This document shows positions 55,000-64,000 of a stretch of 64,000 bases of DNA, in pieces. Each line of letters starts with the position of its first letter. The first letter of the stretch is position 1. The stretch comes from Apus apus (lineage: Eukaryota; Chordata; Aves; Apodiformes; Apodidae): positions 18,604,350 to 18,668,349 of the forward strand of contig NC_067286.1 of NCBI RefSeq assembly GCF_020740795.1, in the 5' to 3' direction. Both the position numbers and the translations under genes were made by a program. The notes beneath the pieces were generated by a model. That model was not told the DNA's origin. It worked only from the letters and a program-made list of their open reading frames with translations, and did no database searches.

Positions 55000-57900
55000 A
55001 AATAAGTGTTTGTATTTCCCTCCTCCCCTTTCAAGGGGAAAAAGCTTTTTCTGGGGCTACATGCGAAAAAACATACTCATCTTATGGATGACCTCCATCT
55101 TCATGTCACAACAGTTGGTCCTTGACAGCTGTTCTCTTACTTGTGGGCCATCATCAGGGTCTTGGAGGCCTTAAATTGCATCATGTCCATCCTGTGTGCC
55201 TCTTTCTAATACCAAGGACCACCAGTTTTCAGCAAGAGATGCACAGTGGGCACAGCACTGACCTGTGCTGTCAGTCTTTCCCCTCTGCAGCCTCAGGTTT
55301 GGCTGCAGCAAGGAGGACACACTACAAGGCATGAAACAAGAACAGCTCTGTGGGTGTTTGGGTGTTGTTCTGATGGGGTACTACTGCAATTTGGCCTGAA
55401 AAAATACTTATCCCTCCCAGCAGGGCCACTGGTGTCCTTTTCTTTCAGAGGAAATGGGTTTGCTGAGAGCCAGGAGCTCTGGTTTTGTGGTAGGTAGGGA
55501 ATGAATGGTCCCTTTCATGACCCAGGATCTCTACCAAGCAAGAGCTAGAATCCAACCCTTACTTTCCCTTGGTTGTTTTTAACTACTGCTTTGTACATGG
55601 TGTTTATTTTAAATTGGGAGGAGGGAACCTTTTTTCCACTCTGCCGGTCTCTTGGCAAAGCACTCGAGAGAGGAATTTGCACCATTTTATTTCTCAGTGG
55701 TAAATCCTTTCAGATCAAAGAGTTGGTCACTCTGTCAATGTCAGTTGGCTCTGCATTTTCCTGACCACCACAGATAATTGAAGAGGAAATGCCATATATA
55801 AGTTCTTGTTTGTTTTCCCAGCTGTGTCTCCCATCTGCCAGACTCCAACTTCTCATCAAAGCTGTCCTCCTTCTCCAGCTAATACTGCATGTCTGTGAAG
55901 CTTCAATTTAATAAAAACTGGTATGGAGAGGTGATCCAGAGGAAGGTGGGTTTCAAAATATCTAGAAGCACACCAGTTTGATGTGTGACTACATGATTTC
56001 TCAAGTGTCACTTGGAAAGGGGCATCACTGGCAATAAGTGCCCACTTAATGTCGTCCAGAGATGTCCAAGCTGCAAACTTGCTTGTACCAGCATGATCAT
56101 GTGTGGGCAGTTTTACTGTCTGTCAATTCCCCTGTGCATCCACTGTTGATTCTTGAGCTGCAAAATAATGTAGGCCATTATAAACTTAATTTAAATAACA
56201 ATTTTCTCTAGAAGTTGTCACATATATACAGTTAATTGTGTTTGCATATGGATTTTACAGCTCCCTTTGAATTGGTGCAGGGACTTGCAGGTCTCTACAG
56301 ACATAAGGCTGGAAACCATCACGATTTTCAAGCAAAATGTTGGGCCTTAATTTCTGCTATGAATGTACTTTGACCTTGTATCACAGCATTATTGAAAATT
56401 TTATTAATGGGAAGGGTTTTGGGGCCTCTAGCTCCTATGTCTCTTAGTCCATGTTTCTGAAGAAGCCATGAAAAGGCAAGACTGTTTACCTTTGAGCATA
56501 AGTAGTTTTCTATAGTTTAGAGTCTTGTTACTTGTGTTGTAAGCATTGAGAGGAATGAGAGGGGGGAAGTGGTGTAGCATGCTGGCTGTGGCATTTGTGC
56601 AGAACAGAGGAGCTAGGTCTCTTGAGACTCACCCACTAGACCAAATTGCCTTTTTGAGAACTTGGAGAAGAGGCAATTTGAGATGAGAAGAGTGCAAACA
56701 GCTCCCATGGGCTTCCTTTGTTTAGGCATGTTTTCTCATTCTTCTGTGAGGAAAGGCACTGCAGTTACAGCCTTATGAAGTGTTTTAATGTGTTGCCCTC
56801 CTATGGAGCAGGACTCGGCTATGTATTCTCAGTGAGATGACTACAAGGTCATTTGTCCTGCTGAAACTTTCCCTCTGGTCCCTTCAGCTTGGCAGCCCTG
56901 ATGACTCAGACAGCAAGACTTGCCACGTGGGCTCTGGGTGAGTCACTTCTAATGGCTGCCCTCACTCATCCCATGTTAAAGTTCAGCTGGGGGACTGTCC
57001 TTGACTGAAGGGCTATGTACCCCCAAAAATAGGAGGCTCTAGATGTGCATTGGTGCACTTGGTATGCTGCAGGGCTTGATACCTGAGATGAGTGTTAACT
57101 TTCCGACTCTGAATCTGGGGTGGTTTCCCAAGACATGCAAAGTTGAAGGGCCTATCTGGCACTTGTTCCTGATTGCACAGGCCTGCTCTTTAAGTCTTTC
57201 AGTCTGACTGGAATGCAGGTGGCTTGGCTTTGAGCAATTGCTCTTAGCAAAACTTTCTACCCAGCCAAAGTGGGATGTGCTCTGGCAACTAGAGTGTGAT
57301 CTGGTGCTAGTACCTATGAACCAGACGCTTTCCTGTGCTGTCTTGGAGTAGAGCTGAAGGGCAGGAAACTCATCTGAGAGCAAGATCATGCTGATGCAAG
57401 AAGAGGTCTCTATAGGATCCTCCCTGTTAAGCAATAGGGTAAACAGTTGCTGCACTAACCTAAACTGGTTGTTTGGCCTGGAGAAGCTCTCCAGATTAGG
57501 AAGGCACTTCTCTTGCTGCTTACAGTACCTTTTGGAGGCCTTTCTGCAATTCTTAGCACTCACAGAGGTAATGGACAATACTTGTCTTAACTTATTACTT
57601 AAGGTTTCTCAGCAAAGCAGGCAAAGTTGCATGACACTGTTCTGGGTGTAGGATGGCAGGACGGAGATCCCAGGGGGGAGAGTGTGGAAAATGTGTGTTC
57701 CTCTTGCTCCTGCTGCCAGAGGAGGCAGAAAGATCCCCGCCTTCTTCCCTGCTCTTTTGTCCCCTTCCTTTCCAGTAATACCTGCTGCTCCACTCACACC
57801 AGTCCTTGCTTTGGAGTTGGCACTAGGCTGGCTTTTCCTAGTGTGGCCAAGGGCCAAGTCCAAGCAGAGAGACTGAGAATGAGAGCTCAGGAGCCTTTGC

Positions 57901-60900
57901 TGCTAGTCACTTTTGGTCCTCTTTTGTTCTCTTCTTGGGCATCCAGTTAAGTCTACACTGTCACCACTGTGTTTTTAAACCCAGACACCTATATAACATG
58001 CCCTCAACCTTGGGACCATCCTGCATTGCCAGGGAACTTGCATATTTCTTTGTGACATGGAGGAGATGTTTTATCACAAGGTCTCACAGCATGGAGAAGT
58101 TAAGGCTCCCTAGACTGAGCCCAGTTTGCAAGGAGCATGGTGGAGGCCAGATATAGGGGCAAAGTTTGCCTGCTGTTTTTGCTGCAAATGTGCTCTGGCA
58201 TTTTAGGCTGTAGATAGGAGAGTGCAGGGACACATCTAGCCTGAGCAGCCAGCAGGAGGGAAGCCACACAAGGCAGAGGATGGAAGGGGCTGCAGGAGCT
58301 GAGGGTTCTCATGGGGACTGTTGGGAAGGAGGAGCGAGCATCCTGTGTGCTGGGACTCAGCTTCTCTGCCGTCTTGCAAGCTGAGTGAGTGCTGTGCCAC
58401 TTAGTCTGACCCCATGGGGGTGCGAGCAGCCAGTGGTGGAGGGAAGTGGCATGGCACCTCCCTGCTGGGACTTTGGCCTTTCTTTCACGTGAGTCAAGGC
58501 AGGGACCTGCCCTGAGCTTGGTGCTTTCAAAGCCCAGCATCGTATGGGGGGACAGTCAGCCATTGGCCACAAGGCAGGTGAGTTTGCGTCTGCAGCCTCA
58601 GGGCTTGTGCCAAGTGGCAGAACGGTATGAAGGGGCTGTGCTGTCCTGCTGCACCGCTGCAGAGGTGACACTCTGTGGTGCTGGCGGAGTGTCCACCAGT
58701 GTGTTTGAGAGCTGCTTTGTTTTATTGAGGACTAATGCCCTGCCTGGTGCTGCAAGGAAATTCATGGCAATCTGCTTTTATCTAAGGGCAAGTGAGCAGC
58801 AGAGATGAAACTGCCACTGACTCCCTCCATCCTCTCTATCCTAAAATGCCCTGAACAGGTGAGAACCAAGTTGACAGCTTCTCCTCAGGTGAGATTTTCT
58901 GGTGCTAGCTCCCTTGTGCACTTTGTTCCTGGCATACATCTAGAAAGCAGCTTCTGTCAGGAATTATTTGCGCCTCTGTTTGCACTCCTTAAACCTTATT
59001 GTTGCAACACCAGCTTTGTTTCAGTCTTTAGCAGAGCTTGGCAGGGTGTCCACACCCTCAAATGTGTTTGTGCTGTGAAGGAAAGTGATGCAGTATGCAA
59101 AGGCTGGCCATCCTGGAGGAAATCTTACTGTCTGGGTAGCACAGGTAACGAGTGTTTGTGTGGTCTGTGGCAAGACAGTAAAATAGCAAAAGTAAAAAGT
59201 AAAATAGCAGCATTTTGCCAGCGACTAAGGCTATGAGGACCAGATACATCCAAAGTGGCTAGGTTTGCATTGTGGTACCCTCAATCTGGCTGCTCTGTCT
59301 CTCTCTGGAGCTGGATTTGGAAGCTGGGAAATGGGACAGGTGGGTTCAAGAGGCTCTTGGGCAGGATGAGATGCGGGCCATTTGCACTGCTTCTCTGCTT
59401 AGCACGGAGGCAGTTCCCTATGCTGCAGTGTACGTGTTGCTCTGAAACTAATTTGCTTCATCATTTTTATTAATTTAGAAAGGATATCCCAGTGTGTGAG
59501 TAATGGGGCATTAATCTATGTCTAGCTGTGCTAACAGCACTCTAGGAAGGAATTAACTCCACATAATTCATCACCTGTGCAGCTCTTTCTCTCTCTTAAT
59601 TATGGGATGTTCGATTTAGAACCCTCCTTCTGAGAGGGCTCCTCAGCCTATGCAGCTTGGAGGTGAGTGTCTTGTGGCTCTTGTTTCCTCTGCCCTCCCA
59701 CTACCAGTTTCCTCCTGGCTCCTCTGTTCTTTGTGCCATGGGATTTCCCAGTTCCAGCAGCACCATTGTCCACCTGGCTGTGAAGTTTAAGTATACAAAG
59801 ACTTTCCGAGGCATCAGCACCTTTTTGGTGCTGCTGGCTTGTCTGCTGCCCCAATGCAGGTGCTGATGGGAGGTTTCCTGGGAAGATTCAAGCCCTATTC
59901 CCTGACCCCGCTTTTATGGGAAGCCCTGGAGCCACACCCCTGCTTGGCTGCATAGGCTTTGCTTGCATGCTTTTTTGTTTGCTCCTGAGAGCACTCTGTT
60001 CCTGGGGTGATAAACTTAGTTCTTTACTTACTCTCTTTCCAGTCTAGGTTAAATGTATAATGTTTTCTGGTTTTGTTTTTAAAATATTCTGTAAAATTAC
60101 TGTCATTTTCTTCCCAGTGTGTGTTTTTCTGCCTCTCAGACTGCAGGACTGCAGCAGCTATTTTCCTGCCCAGGGGTCTGGCTCTTCCCAGGAAATCCCT
60201 GGTCAGTGTGCTGGAGGCTTCATCAATCACCGTTTTTTAAAGAACTCAGGCAGTTCTGTAGATTACAGCATAGTGCTCAGAGTTTGCAGTGACTTCACAT
60301 TTGTTTTGCAAATGGTCATTCACTGAAGCTCTGTTTAAACAAACAGAACTCAAATAAGCTTTCCACTTCAGTGCATTAAAATCCCTTAACACATTAAAAT
60401 CCCCTGGCTACAGACATTCAGGCCTCTGCTGTGCCAGGTGCTGTATAAACAGTTATCAAGTGCTGGTGTCTGCTGTAAAGTGATCACATCGTTTGCTTCC
60501 CCTCTCTTGTCAGTGTTTTGAGTAGCCTTTGTTCGGGGAGATGATACTAGTCATGGCATTTGCTGGCTGTACAGCCAGCACCAGGGAAACCTGTAACTTT
60601 GCCCGGTTTTAAACCCCCAAAGGTTGTTTTTACCCCTTCCTGTTGTGCAGCTGCAGCAGGAGAATCTGTTACCCTGTGGGAAACAGCAGCAGTTTTCCTG
60701 TGGGCCCAGATATCCGGGGAGGGCTCTGCAGTTACTGGGCAGGTGGAGGGCTAAAGACAAAAGTCAGATGAAAAAAGGGAGGAGAGGGCTAAACCCAGCT
60801 GTCCTATGGCCCTCTTGGTTCTGTAGCATCTTCTCCTACCCCCATCACCCTACTTGTGTCAGCAGGTAAGAAAAAGCCCTATGATACATTTGTGTGTCCG

Positions 60901-61600
60901 TCTCGGTCTCTCGCTCTTTTGGCTACCTGTCAGTGGTGAATATTAGCAGCCTTTCTGTCTTCTCTCGTGGTGCTCTTTGTGGTGGATGCCTGGGTTCATG
61001 AATGCCCCTCCATAGATAAGCATGTAACAGGGGCAAGAATGGGAGAGTTTGCAAGAGCTTGGAGCAGGTATATGGACCACTTGATGTACGTGTGTTGTCA
61101 GACTGGCTGCCTCAGTAAACTCAAATATCCTGTTGAGGGTATAGATGTTATCAACTGAGTTTTCATGGTTCAGGGCTTGTTTATGCCAGGGTTACTGCCT
61201 ATAAGCAACTGGTCTCACTATATTTTTATATTCTGCTCTTATGCTGGTTAAATTGATAAAGAATTAGATTAACCTGAAACAAACTGCTCTTGTGCACATG
61301 CATGTGAAAGCACACACAGTGAAAGGTAAGCAGTTTTCACTCAGAAAGTGCAGACTTAGCTGATCTGGAGATTTTTGAGGTCTGTTTCCACAGATTAGTT
61401 GAGATCAGGTAAACTGTGTGAAGAGGGCTCACAGAAGAGATGGAAGGTTTAGTAGTGTAGCGTAGTGGGTGAGGTTCGTGTGTGGTGTTTTGAAGAGGAG
61501 CTTTTTTCCTCTGCTGGTCTGCCATGGCTTTGGCTTAGTGTGGGACTGCAGAAAAGGCAGTTTTAGTCTCATGTCATCCAAGCATGGGACTGTGCAGATC
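55000..61600. other. Stretch without recognised exons, probable intron
   Basis: About 6.6 kb of moderately GC-rich sequence with many short open frames on both strands. None shows a family match or convincing splice-framed coding, and no repeat consensus was clearly recognised. Confidence 0.4.
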
Positions 61601-61628
61601 CATTCATGCTGCTCTGTCCTTAGCACAT

Positions 61629-62245
61629 TACAGAATTACAGTATTACCTCGGTTGGAAAAGACCTCAAAGATCACCAAGTCCAACCATTAACCTAACGCT
61701 GACAAGTCCTTAAGTAAACCATATCCGTAAGTACTACATCTATATGACTCTTAAATACCTCCAGCAATGATGGCTCCACCACTGCCTTGAGCAGGCTGTT
61801 CCACTGCCTGATAACCCTTTCAGTGAATAATTTTTTCCTAACATCCGAACTAAACCTCTCCTGGTGCAACTTGCTAAAGTCAAGATAGACAACATGCACA
61901 GCCCTTTCCTTGTCCAATAAATGGGTCACCCTATCATAAAAGATCAAGTTTGTCAAACAAGATCTGCCCTTTGTGAACTCATGCTGACTGGGCCTGATCA
62001 CCTGGTTGTCCTGCATGTGCTGCTTAATGACACTCGAGATTATCTGCTCCATCACCTTGCCCAGCAGACTGACAGGCCTGTAGTTCCCCAGATCCTCCTT
62101 TCAGCCCTGCCTGTAGATGTTGGTCATGTTTTCCGATCTCCAGTCAACTGCGACTTCCCCAGTTACCCAGGACTGCTGGTAAATTATGGAAAGTGGCTTT
62201 GATGAGCACTTCTGCCAGCTTCCTCAGTACAGGCAGGGGAACAGG
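61629..62245 (-). repeat. CR1 LINE with internal deletion
   Basis: Reverse orientation. The 3' end (61629-61875) joins abruptly to reverse-transcriptase sequence (minus frame has [20 protein letters not shown] and [10 protein letters not shown], and further out a [15 protein letters not shown]-like stretch). The part of ORF2 between them is missing, with the junction near 61,875. Confidence 0.9.
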
Positions 62246-62919
62246 TCAGTGCTGAACTGTGCGTATAACCTCACCTTCTTTTCTTCCTGTACCTGTTAGC
62301 ACCATCACCAGCTGTTTACACATTCAGGGACCTTTCATTCTCAGGAATGCTTCTGGCCCTCAGGTAGTATCTCCTGAGCAGAACTGTCAGCCTGAAAGCC
62401 ACCTTGTTGGATGTGAGATTCTGTGTGGTTTAGGAAATCTGCAGTTAAACAGCAAATTTCATTCCAGAGGCAAATAGCAAAGATACTTCCTCTGCTTCTG
62501 GCTTGCCACCCAGTTGGTAGCTGGAAGGGGAGAGGGAAGAAAGTAGCTGAGTGCTGCTGAGTTGTCTGATAAAAGCATGGGACAACTGATTCCTAGGCTG
62601 GAGGTGAGGAAGAGGAGACAGGAACACCTCCAGAAAGCTGAATGTTGTATGCGCTTCTGAAATTTTCTCTGGAGTCCAGATTTCTTTGTGTGGTGACTTC
62701 TACCAGCTCTTGTTAAACAGTAGCAGAGAGAACCATTTCATGCAAACTTGGAGGCTCAGTGTTGTGCCAGTAGGCATTGAACTGGAGGAAGTGGTCCAAA
62801 GAGCAAAGTCAGATCACTCCCAAGGGAAGTGGAGAGGTACTACTTGAAAGACAATGTTGGCACAAGGCTGAGTAGGGCTGTCCATTGGGCTAGGAAACAG
62901 AGGCAGGATTATAACCAGT

Positions 62920-63496
62920 TGTGCTCATTTTGGCTGGGATAGAGTTAATTTTCTTCATAGTAGCTAGTATGGGGCTATATTTTGTGCTAAAACAGTGTTG
63001 ATAATGCAGAGATGTTTTAGTTACTGCTGAGCAGTTTTTACACAGAGTCAAGGCCTTTGCTGCTTGTCATACCACCCCACCAGTGAGTAGGGTGGGGATG
63101 AGCAAGCAGGTGGGAGGGGACACAGCTGGGATAGCTGGCCCCAGCTGACCAAAAGGATATTCCATACCATGTGACATCATGCTCAGCATGTAAAGCTGAG
63201 GAAAGAGGAAGGAAAGGGGGGACATTTGGAGAAATGCTGTTTTGTCTTAGGTATGATGAAGCCCTGCTTTTCTGGAGATGGCTGAACACCTGCCTGCCGT
63301 GGGGAAGTAGTGAATGAATTCCTTGTTTTGTTTTGCTTGTGTGCACGGCTTTTGCTTTACCTAATAAACTCATTTTATCTCAACCCAGAAGTTTTCTCAC
63401 TTTTATTCTTTTTATTTTCTTTCCCAATCCCATTGTGCATGGAGTAATCAAGTAGCTGTGTGGTGCTTAGTTGCCAGCTGGGATTAAACCATGACA
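62920..63496 (+). mobile_element. Solo LTR, avian ERV family
   Basis: Starts TGTGCTCATTTTGGCTGGGA, contains a degraded TATA position (AGCATGTAAAGCTGAGG, about 63,186), the segment TGGCTGAACACCTGCCTGCC, a poly(A) signal AATAAA at about 63,363 and an end near AAACCATGACA. I recognise this as a widespread avian LTR type. No clear target duplication is visible. Confidence 0.75.
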
Positions 63497-63913
63497 CCGC
63501 TGGAGGATCAGATTTTTGAAGACTGTTGAAGGGAAATGCTGCACAGGTCTTGTGATGGCAGTTGATTGATTGTGTTGGGGTGGCTAGGTGGACCTGCAGA
63601 GGGTTAGAGATATCCACATGGTACAGTGTGAAATGGTCCCTGGAGTTCAAGAGAGCTGTGATATGTTCTGCTGTCCTGGATGTTGGGCAGACCTTGTGCA
63701 CTGCTTGTGAACTGCCCTTCCTCACATGCTGCTGGAGCCTCATGACTCTGGCAGCTTTTCCCTTCATATGTGTTTTTACTCTGGAGCTGAGTCTGAGAAG
63801 AGCAGATGGTCCCTGGGTGGCTTCACCCTGCAGCCTACTCAGTATGACCTGAGATTCAGGACAAGTGTAACTGTCTCAACGTTGTCTTCTTGGTGTCTTC
63901 CCTTCTTTCCCAG

Positions 63914-64000
63914 GAATAAACTGAAGTGAAAAACAAGTGACTGGAACAGAAATTAAGGAACAATTTGAAGAAACAGATTAATTTCCTAACAAGATCAAGT
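63914..64000 (+). other. Possible second exon start at window edge
   Basis: A pyrimidine-rich acceptor (TCTTCCCTTCTTTCCCAG, ending 63913) is followed by AT-rich sequence with stops in all forward frames, compatible with a 5' UTR exon. It may pair with the donor at 37989. No donor is seen before the window ends. Confidence 0.35.

Noticed and set aside
1-64000. CRISPR array, operon or prokaryotic defence system
   Set aside because: Spliced genes, CpG islands, LINE and LTR elements show a vertebrate genome. The only short tandem array (51.8-52.0 kb) has no unique spacers of constant length.

Overview
The window is vertebrate nuclear DNA, almost certainly from a bird. Genes are split by GT-AG introns, promoters sit in CpG islands, and the interspersed repeats are CR1 LINE fragments in both orientations plus avian-type endogenous retrovirus (ERV) LTRs. 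There is no bacterial-style gene organisation. I cannot name the species from sequence alone.

Layout. 1-2,100: one orphan candidate exon on the + strand, otherwise nothing recognisable. 2,120-6,900 (minus): RPLP2, the 60S acidic ribosomal protein P2, complete in four coding exons plus a TOP-type 5' UTR exon; one intron holds a candidate H/ACA snoRNA. 6,440-7,310: a CpG island that looks like a bidirectional promoter, with inverted CCAAT boxes, a GC box and facing ETS sites. 10,057-25,283 (plus): PIDD1, the p53-induced death-domain protein, complete in 15 coding exons (895 codons) with LRR, two ZU5, UPA and death domains and both HFS autoprocessing sites. The head-to-head RPLP2/PIDD1 pair matches the arrangement in mammals.

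26-37.5 kb is intergenic and dominated by a decayed retroviral env (30.3-31.9 kb) followed by LTR-like sequence with repeated CCAAT boxes and a TATA box. At 37.5-38.3 kb a second CpG island ends a probable first exon in a perfect splice donor (37,989). No further coding exon is visible up to 64 kb, but a splice acceptor at 63,912 may open the next exon. From the human gene order (PIDD1 followed by SLC25A22) this is most likely the 5' UTR and large first intron of SLC25A22; that is inference.

The 38-64 kb interval contains a complete 675-bp solo LTR with a 4-bp target duplication (47.2-47.9 kb), a minus-strand gammaretrovirus-like provirus collapsed by internal deletions (48.9 to about 52.8 kb), a third LTR (62.9-63.5 kb) and CR1 copies. 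The most unusual structure is in the provirus leader: nine tandem units (51,775-52,006), most able to form a six-base-pair hairpin, with paired base changes that keep the stems intact. Other second-look items are a cysteine-rich WAP-like mini-ORF abutting the provirus and the intronic snoRNA candidate.

RPLP2 acts in translation (the ribosomal stalk). PIDD1 acts in stress signalling (PIDDosome, caspase-2 and NF-kB). They share a promoter region rather than a pathway.
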